Part shown: positions 26,828 to 40,901 of the stretch, piece after piece
How positions within the stretch are numbered: position 1 is the first letter of the stretch
Layout: every line of letters starts with the position of its first letter
NCBI GenBank assembly: GCA_018873245.2
Contig: JAEMBT020000008.1
Location: 16,058,090 to 16,122,089 of the forward strand
DNA: 64,000 nucleotides
From: Archegozetes longisetosus
Taxonomy: Eukaryota; Arthropoda; Arachnida; Sarcoptiformes; Trhypochthoniidae
Direction: 5' to 3'
Program-made: the position numbers and the translations under genes
The notes under the pieces: generated by a model
Database searches by the model: none
What the model was told of the DNA's origin: nothing
The model's input: the letters and a program-made list of their open reading frames with translations, nothing else

Positions 26828-29800
26828 GTATGCATACAATTGACTAGTTTTATTATTTATACTCAATCCTGTAAACTTAACGTACAACTCATACAATTGA
26901 TCTGTAAGTTATATTTGCAGGTTCAATATCTATATAATATACAAACAGCCCAAATATACAGACTGACGAAAGTGTAGATTTCACTTTCAAATTTTTCACT
27001 TAATGGCGATTCTGTCTATAAGTGAATTCTTATTGAGAAATGTGTTGAGCGACTATTATCTCTTAAATATTGCTGAAGATATTATTCATCTCGAATCGAT
27101 TTAGTTTTAAAGCACATAAAATATTTTTTGATTTATGATGTTTTAAAGTTGAAATATCGAAACAAGCAGTTGATCATAAATATTAAGTATTTTGCTATTG
27201 ATGTTCTTGGAATGACACCAAAATATAGTAGAATAACATACATATGAATGAATGCAAAATTGAACATTAATTCTTTATTCTACGATAAAGTACTGTCAAA
27301 CCAGATTAATATTATCCGATTTAACTGTTAATAGCAGCGCTTCCATATCATATTGGGCTCATCAATCATACAATTTTTTGGTGACCACTTCACTCAAGCC
27401 TGAGGTCGGATATTATTGCATTCTAAGGAATTAAGTGTTCCTTTCGAGCTGATTTATTTGCACATTGTTAACCCATAACCGCCTTCACTCTCTCATAAGA
27501 TCTGTTTCCATAGGGTTTAATGCTATGCCGCTCGTATAGGATTCAATTATGAGAAATATAAATTGTTAGGCATAACACTCCTGAACAATAGGAATAACTT
27601 ACGAGGCACTCTAATGCCTTTTTTGGTTTCCGTCTCATTGTTATTATAATTTCTCACTAAATCAATAGTTTTCAATCGAAGTTTGCTTTTCGAGTGATTT
27701 ACACACAGACTTCTTAATGACTGGTTCTCAACTCACAGAAAAAGATTCGATGATTATTGTGAGTTAGATCGCTAGAGATGTCAAGAGATACTAATTGATC
27801 CCTCTTTGCTTTTATAAGTCTCTACTTGTCAATTAAACATGACTACTGTACAGTTCTATCACAGAACAGCAGCTCATGTATGATTGCAATCTTCTGCTTT
27901 CGCAATTATATTGAACCAAAGTCTTATATATTGTCGAATAAGACTTATTTTAAACAATGTTTTATTTGAAACACCAGCAAAGAGATGTATTGAAATACGT
28001 TTGTGAAAAGCTAACAAAATAGAAACGAATTGGATTAGATTGTAAACAAGATCGATTGTATCGCGCTCAATTTTTAGTCCCTAAGCAACAAAAATGGCTT
28101 GATTTTATTTTCAATTTCAATTAAGATAAAACTCATGTTCACGTTTTATTTTACGAGTTTAGGTTAAAACAAAGTTCTGCCCGTCAAAACGTTCATTAAT
28201 ATGTGATTACAGTTTATATGAACAAAAAGCGTAGTTTTTATTGCGTTTATCCTTTAAATATTTAATACAGTTGTTAATTATTTATCTGTATCGCTGAACA
28301 AATAAAAATCTGATTTGCAGCTAAAGCACATAAATGAGTGGACAGACGAAAAACTAGGCATTAAAACATTTATAGTCTGCACTAAAGACAAATATATGTT
28401 ATAACTGCTATAAATATATACTTTCTGTACAGCAAAAATTGATCGAAATATTCACTGAAAGACAGCTTTTCCCTTTCGTTTCACATCAATAGCTTTTTCA
28501 CATCCTTCTAAGGATTTATCGAAAGATTATTGAGTGAAAGTACGCAAAGAAGAATCATATCAGAGCGTATAAGTCCATCAAATAGAGCTTTGAGGCAGCA
28601 TTTTATACCATTGTTTTTTAGTGACATGCAGTTCTTTTCTATGCATAGTTTATTCAACTTATGTAAAAATATGGTATTTACTGAAGTTCATTTTATTTTT
28701 TGCTCATTCGTTTTCTTCTTCTTTTGTGGGTCACGTTTCTATTGCCGCAAATGTGAGAAGATGTTCATCACAAGTCATATTTTTCCTGTCATTATTATTA
28801 TCGACAGCCACTCATGACATACACGCGTTATAAATGATGTTGACTGAGCTCTGTTGAGCCAAATCAAGACTTAGCTCGGCATCAGATATTTCAAAGCAAC
28901 TCAAGCCTTCAGTTTTTCAACGTAAACTGTCTTTCAAGATAGTAGTTAAGCTCGAGCTTTAGATCTAAGTTTTGCTTTGCTTGAAAAATGATCCCTTAAT
29001 TTCTGAGAAATTAATTTTGACGCCTTTTCATAAGAGTCATTATAGAAGTGAGCATTAAAGTCATACAAACCTTTCACATTCAATTACTAAATAAAACATC
29101 GAATTGTTCGATGTCTTAATTGAAATTGTCAGAAACTCAGTAAACGTCTTGAATAGTAGGAAAAAACAGAAATTAAGATGTACTCTCTCTAGTATTGTCT
29201 TGAAGATCAAAGATTTTCTCACGCTTCCTTCGTTTCAATTTATTTAAGTATAGGCCTTTAATCGATCATTATACTTCTAAAGATAATATCCTAATAATAA
29301 GCTGTATTCGAACATTTGATGAACATTTTAATAACAATTAGAAATGTTCATCTTAGTTCATATTCTAGAAAAACGAATCAAATCGTTTCAAATGTTAGAA
29401 AAATACTTCGGGAGTCCAAGCCTGTCAATCAATCAAATTATACTTTAGAGTCTGATATAATTTTTTCTTAAATTCACAATAAGTTATAATCTTTATACTG
29501 CTTTTAATTTTGCTTACGTGATAATCTGTAATCAATTTTAAGAGTAATTTTAATTTATTCGAGTTTATGGCTGATTGTTGCTAAAACACTATTGGATTAA
29601 ATTTAATTTACTTAATTTATCTGAATAAAAATGAAAATAATTAATCGCACTAATTATCAGTGCACTCAATATTAAGCGAAGCGGAAAAGGTGACAATCTT
29701 CGCAATAGAGTTAATGATCTGACTCCTAACCATTCAATATAATGTTCGTTACCTTTTTCTAATGGAAAGTTACTCTTTTATTTATGCTAATATCACGTTT

Positions 29801-32800
29801 TCTATCAGATATGTCAGAAAGCAATTCATTTTATTGTCTGAAACAGCCCTCAAGATTCAAATTAAAATGAATAATAAATAAATACTAAATATACGGTAAA
29901 AATGAATTTCAATTTTTTAAAGTCTATGACAAGCTCTGTGAGTATCGGTTGAACTAGTAGAGAATGTAGTTCAATGATTAAATGATCGTTCAGTGCGTTC
30001 AAAGTTATTCTGGAGTCTATCTGACGTTATGTGAAATCAAATTATTTATAAATTTGAAAGCTTTTCAATAGCCACGAACAGAAAAAAGAAGGAAAAGAGA
30101 AGAAAAGGCCTAATGATTTCTCATATCTTCCTCGAATTGATGTACTGTCAGAAAATCGTAACGAATGGAATAAAAATAAGTGCTTCTGTATTATTGCAAA
30201 AGATGTTGTCGAGCAAATAAACAGAAGAAACTGATCAAACAGTAAGGACAACAATATTTTCGAAAATTAAACTACACTTACAGAGAAGAGAGAAAAAGAT
30301 TAAGTAAAGAAGTCTGTTATGTTGTGCTCGCAATGGTTAGATTCGGTCAAATCTTTTCTTAGTCCAATTCCCTTTTGATGATTTTGTAAGACGATCCGTG
30401 TGTTTGAGTTCGTTAAAAGATACACACATACAGTATCTCTTAGTTGTTACTCCATCGGCGGATTAATGGCACTCATGAGACACATTCACCTTTTCTTTTT
30501 CGTGAGGTTCTGCTAACAAGATTGCTGTGTATAACAGAAAAGGCATGTATGGCCTCCTCTTTTCATTTCTTTTTGAATGCAAGTTCTGCGATAACATTTA
30601 TTTTCTTTAACCCAGAAAACCAATGACTGATTTGCGATAAAGCAGTTTAGTTAATATACCACTACTTCCATAGTTGACTAAGAATTTTTATTGTGTGCCA
30701 TCAGAACTCACTAATAACTTATTTTTTATAAACCATTTCGTACAATACCTTCGACTAACATTAACTCGTAATCACTTATATTTGACTACAGCTCTCTTCC
30801 GAACACATTAACACTCATTTTGTCGTGTCGTGGAGTTAAAGCAAACTAATCAATAAACTAGTCTTCAATTTATTGTGCGCTACACTGCAAAGCATTAGTT
30901 TGTACATTGAAAAATAAATTTGAAAATGCATTACACAATGGTTATTCAAAATGATAAGAATAACTTGCACTTTTCAATATTTGAAGTGTGGCCAAAATGT
31001 TGTTTCGATTTTGCCCAAAGTAATTGTTTGATTTGACATAAAAACAAATTTGTTTTTAAGAACTAAACGATTGATTGTATTCGTAATTTGTGTTTTCAAT
31101 TGTGAGACAAAGCATTTGCTTTTATAAGCGTTTTATGGCATTCCTATTAATTATTACATTAAACGTGAAAAATAATAGAATAAATAATTGAAGTATGAAA
31201 TGCTTTAAAGCAATTGGACTGTTCAAACATTAAGATTCAGTGCACAGAAACAAATTGTAGAGTTGCAAAAAATTCGTTTTGAATCAATAAGAAAAATTGC
31301 AGTTCAGTCTATATTCAATTTATTTGCAGTGTATATAAATTCATATTTCTTTGTCACAATTTTTTTGCTTGTTTTGGCACAATTTCATAAATTTGAATTA
31401 GTTGCCTGTGATTTATTGATCAGTTATGACATTTTGCTAAAAGAAAGTAAGACATTAAATATTAAACGGAGTTATACGCAGCACATGCAAAATATCAAAT
31501 CTCCGGCATAGATTAATAATTAACTATATTTCTGTATTACATCGAAATGATAATATTTATTTGATCTACGTTAAATTGAAGTTATACTCGTTTAGTCACT
31601 TGTAATCTATTTACATGTTTGATGCACTAATTGAAAGCTTTACTAACGTATGGAATGAGCGTATGGATCACAAAGATAATCCAAATTAAGTAATAACTCA
31701 ATTAGTATTAATACAGTCTCTTATGGTAGCAGAAGATCTCATTACTTCGTCTCTATTTATCGAACATGAACTGCATAAACATTTCGTGTCAAGATTAATC
31801 ATCATCAAAGACACAGACACCAAATCAGACTTAGTAGAAATGAGCTCATACTTCTAGTCTAATATGAAATGATTGCTTAAGCTTTCATACTTTTTTACCG
31901 AAGCCTCACTTTGATTGATCTCAAATCATTTTGTCATAACTACCTAATCAACAGAATTAAAGGCCGCAGCAGTATTCATATTTATAACTCCTACGCGATT
32001 TAGGAAAATGATTACTAAAATTCGAAAACTCTAGACTTATCTCGATTTCCCCCTTTTTGATTAGAAAACACAATTTGTTTTAAATTTGATGAATTAAGGT
32101 GTCAATTGAGGCTAAGTCTTAGTCTAGAATGAGAGTGTAAGGCCTTGAGGGATGTGTCTGCTCTGAGAGACCCGACCATTGGTACGTGCTTTGCACCATT
32201 ATTAACAATTTTGTGACAACGTTTTCAGCTGTCTATTGGGAAACTTAAAGCTTAAGCATAGAATCCCATAATTTTCGAAGTTTAAAATACTGGAACTAAA
32301 AGTTCGTGTACCAAGTTTAATTTCATTAGAATAGTAACAATCGATCTTGGCTTTTTGAAATTTTAGTTTTGAATTTGCAAGCTAAAAATTCTGTAGATAG
32401 TTTATTTAAAATCTAATATTTAAGGTAAACATAAATAGTATTAAGAAAATCGTAGAGCTTCAGTATCAATGGAGTGGCCAAACATCAGTTATAATGCATT
32501 GAAAGGCACAAACTTAGAACGAAATCAATAATATTCTTACTTGAAGGATGAATTTGTTTAGGTTATTTGCTTACATCATGATTGCTTATGTCAACATTTT
32601 GAAGCCATAAGTTAGCGCTTTTGGTTGAGATCATAATAATTACATTAAATGGTGTGTTGGCGAGTGATGCGACTAAAGGTCGCGTTGCGTGCATTAATGC
32701 GATAATAGGGTAAGAGTACAGTTAAATATGCCAGATATGAGCAGATAGACGATTCACAACTATTTTCTGGTTTCGAACTGCTTTCATCTGTTTTATCCTT

Positions 32801-35800
32801 ATTTTCTAATACAAGTCAAAGTAAAGAAGATTCCCGAGAGAAATAAGGCAAAGGAAAGAAGTATTTGTTTCTGTGTTGCGATATTTATTTTGCCAGTCGG
32901 TTAGTCAAAGCAAGTAGTAGTTGGCCTACAATACACTTAAATTAGATCAACTCATTGTTTCCTCAGCTCATTGCTCTCATTTTGATCATCACTTTTTTGT
33001 TGTTGTTCATAACACAAAATTGTACCACAATCGCTTTTAATTGCGAATTTCCTAAGAGTCTTGTTAAGGAAAAATGCGTTTCTTTATGTTCTGCTCAAAC
33101 CATTTTAAGAAACTTAATCATATAATCAGTAATACTTTATTCTATAATTAAGTTATTCAGCACGATACATTTTTTATCTTAATCTTAGCAGTGCCGAGCT
33201 TTGATTGCTTAGAAATTGTTAATTGCCCGAAAAAACACCGAATTAATAGTTTACTCAATAAAGTTTATTTTTTTCACTCAACTTATTTATTAATTTGATA
33301 CTCAGTTAAAATATATTCACTTCAAATCTTAGTTACTTTATATTAACTGATATAAAAAATCAAAATCTTAAAATGAAATTTCAAATAGTAGATCGAATTT
33401 GATTTGATTTGAAGTGATGATTTTGAAATTTTTGATACCAGCCAATTTTTGTGATCAACAAACTATTTGAATGTTAAATGACTTGGATATTCAATCAGTT
33501 TCTAGTAACGGTATCGTAAAATTGAATATTTCTATCCAGACATTTCTTATAAATTAAAGTTCATATTCTAAGCGTGTATAAGACTGAACAAAATGTAAAA
33601 ATCGATATTGGATCAAGTAAACTTGAATTCTAAATTGAAAAATTTCAAAATGCTTTTTAGACATGTTTTTATTTGTCTCTAATATAATAATGAGTTTTTC
33701 TGAGTCTTACTAATCAATGAGGACTAATGATCTAAACTTGTGAATCATAAACTGCGTTATTATGATAAAGATTTACCTTATTGTTAACATTTTGCTACGA
33801 TGAGACAATGAAAAATTAGATTTTGTGCAAGCTATATAGCCTTAACCGACACTTCCGTTTATTCTGTGTTTCGCTATACTATCCGTTAAAACTAATACTC
33901 AATTAGTAAAATGCTTTACATTAAAAACTGATCGATTTAAGATAACAAATGCTTAGAATATTCAATGTTTATATAGAGAATGAATTATTAATTATATTTT
34001 AATTTGATTTGTCTGATGCACTTACAATAATAAAAATTTTAAACCTTTCCTAAACGCCAAATTTAAATAATTGAATTATTTGGTAAGAGAAAATTGACTT
34101 ATCACGTAACTTAATTTGAAAAAGTCCTAATTCTATTTGATTTAATAAACATAATCAATAGATTGTAGGCTTCGGTATGATGCTCATACGCATAATTTGT
34201 CAAAGAATTGGTGTTAATTGAACACAACCCGAATATAGCAAATCTGGTGAGCTAAGTTCCATGAAAAGCTCAAAATACGTTATATTCTGTTTAAATATCG
34301 ATTTTTTCAGTATTCATTTGGTAAAACTTATTTGATTAATTACTTGACATTTTAAATAAACGACTGACTTAACTATGAGGTGTTTTCTTTTGGAACACAA
34401 TTTATCGTAAGAAAAGTATTAAACCGAACATTAAAGTTTACAGTAGCTTATTATTCTGGTAGTTTTTAAATAGTAGGTGAGGCAAAAGTTAAACCAGAAA
34501 TAAGTTTCAAATGTGTGCTTCGAGTGTTAGTGAGCTTGAAAGCAAGTCTAATTCACAGTCTAGTGACGATTCAGTTTTGAATATAAGCTAAAAGATGAAA
34601 CACAAATCCAGATTTTCAAATAAAAAGAAATGATCAAATATTGACAAAACTAAGCTTTGATTTTGTGCTAATTCATTCAAATAACAAAACTTGAGCTCAA
34701 GTTCTAACTTGAATGCCAAAGCATTTCTTTGATTTTTAAACTGAATACTCTCCACTGGACTTTAATTCATAAGTCTGACTGGAATATCCGGAACCAATGC
34801 ATGCAGTATTTGTTTGGCGACCGTCTATTTCACATGACTGATAAGAGAGCCATTATTCTCATAAGATTCTATACTAATCTGTAGTTTATTCAATGAAATG
34901 GTTGGAATAGAGTCCGAGTCATCACAAGATTTAATGTTCTTCTGATGTTTACTGAATGAATTGAAAAATTTTAAATTTAAATTAAGTCCTTCCGTATACA
35001 AGCTCAAAGCTATTTCTGTTATGCAATCAAATCAAGATTTTGATTTATCATAATACTATATTTATATGAAATAATCGATTTTCCTCGTATTATCCGATCA
35101 CTTGACGCAAAATAGTTTTCGAAAGAGATTAAATTATTAAACTTTGCTCTAGCATTAGAAAGGCACAGGTACTCTAGCTCTGTTCTTAAGGCTGTAGTGA
35201 ACTTGATGGAGAATAAAGTGTCCAGGCCATAATTTGGAACAAATCTTAAAAATCATTAAAGTTTGATCAGATGCAAACTTAATCATTATAAATAAGATTT
35301 GACATTGTGGTCAGAGCTAAAACTTCTTTACGAATAGATTGAGTGTAAACGTTACGGTTGTGTTAGTTGCGACCGAGTTTTAGCTAAAGTTTAAGAAGTC
35401 ATAGCTTAATAGCTTAAAGTGACTCAAAGTTTAGATGCACTGAATTTTACAACTCTCGCGATGAACATTATTTAGGAAAGTAAAGCGTTTTATATGAAGC
35501 TGAGCATCCCTTAGCCAATTTCATCGATAACCTTAATCTCAATTTTTCAGCAAGTATTGTGAAATGCCTGCAACCACTTAAGTGCTGCGATTCCACTCTA
35601 CTAGACTAGACAACTGTCAAAGTAAACTTTTGATGTAAAAGTTGCGATCTTTTTAAAAAAAAAGACTCAAAATAGGATTTACCAATTTTGTGACGAAAAG
35701 TTATCAAAAGTAGCTTAACTTATATTCAGTTAAGTATAGAGTGTCACAGCCATCAAAGTTAAATCTATGTGTGAAAATGTGCGTCACGTCTTAATAGACT

Positions 35801-36053
35801 TTTGCTTTGTGTTACTTTTTATTGAATTGCTTCTCTTATTTTGGTGAACACTTGAAAAGGTTTCTTCAATATTAGAATAAAGTTCAATTTTGTGCGATTA
35901 AGTCTGAAGTCTGAAAGTTGCAAAGTCTGATCAATTAGAATTTGTGCATTAGTTAATTTGAAAATGTCCAGTTTAATGAACCAGTAGATTGCAATCAATA
36001 TGTTGTGAGCTGTAGATATATAAATGGCATTTCTATTTTTTTTGTCTCTTCAG
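26828..36053 (+). other. Presumed long first intron of the Sidestep-family gene
   Basis: If the exon at 26740 is right, this 9.2-kb stretch is its intron, running from GTATGC to TTTGTCTCTTCAG. It contains only short chance frames (for example 28530-28817 and 31263-31511) with no domain. Large first introns are common in neuronal receptor genes and often hold enhancers, but I see no recognisable element. Confidence 0.4.
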
Positions 36054-39000
36054 TTACAGTTTATCCAGATATTCAGTCATCAGTTGGGGATAAGGCTCAT
36101 CTGCCATGTAATATAACGCCTCCATCAGAAGATGATGCCATAACACTAGTTCTTTGGTATAGAAGTAATATTAAAATATTGCCGATCTATACGGTTGACA
36201 TTCGCCATAATCGTGAAAAAGCTAAGCATCTTTCGAGTGAGGTGTTAGGCGATCGCGCATTCTTTAATTTATCCGTCCGGCCAGCAATACTCTCTATTGA
36301 TCCCATTCAAGACAATGATGGCGGTGAATACCGCTGTCGAGTTGATTTCAGATGGGGTCGAACTTTAAGTTCAGTTATTCACCTCAACGTAATCGGTATG
36401 AATTAGACAGACAAATCAAAATTGATGATTGAAAGTTGGGTTTGTTTAATGTAAAAATAATGTGCGTTGCAGTGCCTCCTAAGAAAGTGTTCATCATTAA
36501 TGATAGAGATCAACAGATAGCTGGGCTCGTTGGACCAGTTGAAGAGGGCGAAAATATACAGTTAACGTGTTTGGCTCAAGGTGGTATGTTGTAGACGATA
36601 ATAACTAATATTTGTAGTGATCATTACTTTTAAAGAGAAAAGAATGATAGAGAGCGTAAAGATTATAAGACTAGGGGTGTCTAAAATTACAAATGATTTT
36701 GGTTTGTAGGAAAGCCTTTGCCTCACGTTCACTGGTATCGCGATAATGTTTTGATAGATAGTACGGCATCCATTGCTGATGACTCTGTTGTTCGAAATGA
36801 GATTATGATAAACAATATTAGGCGAAGTGATTTGAACTCAATTTTCAGCTGCCAAGCAATTAATAATAACTCAACGCCGCCTATTTCCACATTTGTCAGG
36901 TTTGATATTTATGGTGAGTAATGTATTCCTTATCTGAAAACACTCTTACATTCTTTTACTAGACCCGAAAATAAGTCAAATTCACACCAAAACAATAAAT
37001 TGAACGTGTCTCATAATAACATTTCTTCTTTTGCCCAAAATCTTATTAACAGTAAAGCCGTCTGACGTGAAGATAACTTCCATTCGAAGACCGTTGTCTG
37101 CTGGAAGAAAATTTGATTTAACTTGTATATCTTATGGATCAAGACCTCCCGCACAACTCACATGGCTTAAAGATAATAGATTACTCTCACAAACCAGGTT
37201 TAGTAATTATTGCTCATTAATAGTATAAACAAGTCAAGTCTATACCTGACAGATCATTTATAGATGATTTAGATTCAATCAAGTTTGTATAATAACCCAA
37301 ATAGATAGCAATTTGTAACGCGAAGTTTTTCTTTCAACCTCTTTACTTCGAATCAATTCAATTGTTACCGTTCTATTGATTGACTGATTGAAAAAATAAT
37401 TGATACTAAAAACTAAGCATAAACTTGATTGAAAGAAAAAAGACAAGTTTGATAGCGGCAGATAATAGGGTTAGCGTTTATCTATCCGTTGTCAACAATA
37501 ATTACTATCAGCGTTGAATCGACTTCTTCTTTTGTGAATCAGAGAAAATTTTAGTGAAGAGGGAAACGTGACAACTAGTGTTTTAGAGTTTATACCATCA
37601 GCCGATGATCACGGATCTTATTTGAACTGTCGCGCAGAAAATCTTCGTTTAGCGAATAGTAGCATTGAAGACCAGTGGATACTAAATATTTTCTGTAAGA
37701 AATTGTTTAGACAGCAATTATCTGTGTTTTCATTTGTCATTCATAATTAATTGTTGGATTATCTGTTGTGAAAAGTTGAGCCAAAAGTGAACTTAACAAT
37801 GAGAACAAACTCACCCAAAGGTTTGGTCACAGAAGGCAGCCAAGTATTCATGGAATGTCAAATCAAAGCTAACCCAACTGTTGTTGAGGTCAAATGGTTT
37901 TTCAATGGCAAACCTCTCAATCAAGACTCGGCGAGAGGTATGCAATCAATATTGTGTGTTAGCCACGAAATAACGTATTCCTTATATATGATAAGCTTAG
38001 AAAATAAGTGATCACTTGGAAACGATTGAGTCTCCAAATTGTAAATAAATCTTTGTTAACCTTTTGATTAAAGCTGAGCCAATTGCTGAATAAGCTTTTC
38101 TAATAAACTTTTGATAAGGAAACTAATTTATGAGAGGAATCTGCCATAAAAGTAATGCGATAAGAGCTGAGTCGCAAAAATAATAAGACATAGACATGGC
38201 TTACATAATTTTGTCACATCAAATATAAGACTCTTATAAGATAGTAAAGTATTTCCATTCAGTTTAACTGACAATCAATTCATTCTATTGATTGATAATT
38301 CGCATAAGAGTTCCTAACGTTAAAGCTGTTTAACAATAAAAATGTGTAGTTATAAGCAGTTAGTGATCGATTCCTCTTATACAGAATATATATAGCATTA
38401 TATATAAGTTTTTCTCTTTCTGTCTCACTCTATCATTCATTTTGCAGTATTGTTCATACGAAATGCAAGTCTTGAAATAAAGAGTGCTCGCCGTGAAGAT
38501 CAAGGACTATATCAATGTTCGTCTTCCAATTTGGAAGGCAAGGGAGAAAGTAATGAGTTGCAGCTTCACGTTCATTGTAGGTCTCATTATCACTACTGAG
38601 AGATGATTTATGTTACCAGAAAGAAAAGTATATCGTATTATACTTTTTTCTCTCTGAATCGCTATTTTGATTTTCTCTCTATTTTGTCTGTAACTCTCTT
38701 TTCTTTACATTTTTCTATTGTTGTGTTTTTCTCCTCAGTTTCACCAATTTGCAGAAAGAATCAATCGAATAATACAATTGGAGCTGCTTTTGGAGAAACA
38801 ATTCAATTGCAATGCAACGTCGAAGCATCACCTTCTGCTGATGTCACATTCCGATGGACTTTCAACGATTTTCCTTTAGACAAAAACATGATGCATTCAA
38901 ATGATGGCCTCACAAGTATATTCACCTATAAGGTTATCGACAAACAACATTTCGGAACAGTCCAATGTAGGGCCAGCAATATCGTTGGACCACAAAAGGA

Positions 39001-39195
39001 AGCTTGTCTTTTCAATATAATCGCCGCAGGTTTGCATTCATTGTGACAGATCTTAAGATTTGTTTTGAAAATTGAATTTAGCACAAAAATCTTCAAACTT
39101 TTCTATGGCACATAATTTGTGAAAAATTGCTCAATATATGAGTGCAGCCTTTGATTGTTTAATAATACTGACGGAGAAATAAATAAATGAGAATT

Positions 39196-39242
<47 letters not shown>

Positions 39243-40547
39243 ACTTTGATCTCATAGAGTGCAATGAATTCGATTTTTTCTATTTGTTAGGCCCCCCGGA
39301 GGCAGTCTTTGGCTGTACAGTCCGTAACAGAACAGTTTCATCTTTTCTAGTCGAATGCGTTGCTGGTTATGATGGGGGACTTGAGCAAACTTTTTATTTA
39401 GAAATGTTTGATGCCGAACGCAAAAGATTGCTCTCGAAATTGACCAATAGATATAATCCTACGTTTGAAGTAACAGGACTACAAGCGGGCAATATATTTC
39501 ATGTAAACATTTATTCAGCGAACGCAAAAGGCAGCAGTTCCAATACAAGTCTTACTGGCAATACACTTCTTCTGTCTTCATCAAGTAATGGTAAAATAAA
39601 TAAGAGTATATAAGAGTTTGCATTTTTACAAACAAATATTTCCCTAAAGAAACGTTTTTTCTTTCGACTGCTACAGAAAATGAGGAAGCGCTACAGTTTT
39701 TCTTAGATTTAAGCCCTCTCTTTGGTATTGTCGTTGGTTTTATAACTGCCATCATATTAGTCACTGTTATAATAATTCTGATTTGTAAAATAAATCGAAG
39801 AAACAATAATCATAACGAAGACAAATATTCTCCTGATTTGAGGGCAAACTTAAGATCAAAAAATAATAATCAGTCGATCAAAGAAAATGAATTATCTGAG
39901 TGTCACGATACTAAAAGTCCAGATATCATTCCTCCGAGTATTGAGTTTACGGGTAAGGCTTTAATCAAATAGATTTGAAGTATCTATCGATCTCTGATTC
40001 AATGCAAGTTTTACTCTTTTGCTTAAAACAGAATTTGGTCAGAGCTCAACCGTTCAATGCCTTAATACGGAATGGGGTTCGCGTCCCAATAATGTTTCGG
40101 TCACGTATTCAAATGGTTCGATACCTAATATGAATTACAATAAGAATAACACATTCGATTTCAATACATGTCATACATTTGATTATAAAGTTCGCAAAAC
40201 AGTCGACATAATCAATAATGGTGAATACCCAGTAAGTAATAGGTTTTGAAGAATCTTCAAGATATCATTTATAATTGATGATCGATTAAATTTGATTTTC
40301 AACTCTGCAGAAGTATTCCAATTATTGTTATAATACTTTACCACAAACCACATGCGAAACATTAGAACCTGTGATAAATTATAGCACAACAACTAATCGA
40401 AATGTAAGAATAGACTCTGAGACATGTTTGAATCAAGTTCTGATCAATTGTTTTATTTTTGAAAAGACTTTTGTTTCTGATAAATGTTTTTCACATATTT
40501 AGGAAACTCGTAAGCCTACATTTCGTGCGTTATCAACTCCGGTATAA
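36054..40547 (+). CDS. side-like: Sidestep-family immunoglobulin receptor (13 exons, 5' incomplete here)
   Basis: Exons: 36054-36395, 36473-36583, 36710-36913, 37053-37197, 37543-37694, 37776-37937, 38448-38576, 38739-39029, 39291-39590, 39677-39952, 40032-40231, 40311-40403, 40503-40547; all junction phases agree. Order: V-type Ig (ALWYR-like VLWYRSN, then GEYRCRVDF), four more Ig domains with Cys/Trp pairs, one fibronectin III domain (AGYDGGLEQTF), a transmembrane helix near residue 657-678 (FGIVVGFITAIILVTVI) and a tail of about 165 residues ending STPV. This layout and the YRCRVDF and AGYDGGL motifs are typical of arthropod Sidestep proteins, which in Drosophila bind Beat receptors to guide motor axons. 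Which paralogue this is cannot be told. The first exon must lie upstream; see 26740-26827. An alternative acceptor 6 nt downstream at 36060 keeps frame. Confidence 0.92.
39198..39240. repeat. (AG)n microsatellite inside a Sidestep-family intron
   Basis: 43 nt of pure AG repeat in the intron before the fibronectin III exon, ending 50 nt upstream of that exon's acceptor. A purine tract sits here just before the pyrimidine tract of the splice acceptor. Confidence 0.96.
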
Positions 40548-40895
40548 CATATCAGTGATCAAATCGATAGAACTTTTGTGCAGCAAACGGATCTCTTTAT
40601 ACTTTTTTCCTAAAAATTATATATTTTGCTCAAAGAAGTGGCGTTTTATTGCCAATTTGTGTGATAATTCAATTATTAAGTTATGTTATGGTCAACATTG
40701 AAAAAATAATGTTATAAAAAACATTAAACGATATTATGCTTATATATAATGTGAATAATATAGTATAAATGTAAGTTTTTATTAATTTGTTATTAAAAAA
40801 TGTTGCCAACATTTTTTATAATGGCTTCAAAGAAAAAATTCTTAGGGAATAATAAATTACTTGAAGGCTTTTATGCTTAACTTATAAAAAATGAG

Positions 40896-40901
40896 AATAA
40901 A
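40896..40901 (+). terminator. Candidate polyadenylation signal of the Sidestep-family gene
   Basis: AATAAA about 350 nt after the stop codon, with a second AATAAA at 40916-40921. Both fit a short 3' UTR. Confidence 0.35.

Noticed and set aside
28530..28833. Overlapping 95- and 70-codon plus-strand frames
   Set aside because: Phe/Ser/Ile-rich chance frames in two phases over a T-rich tract; no domain.
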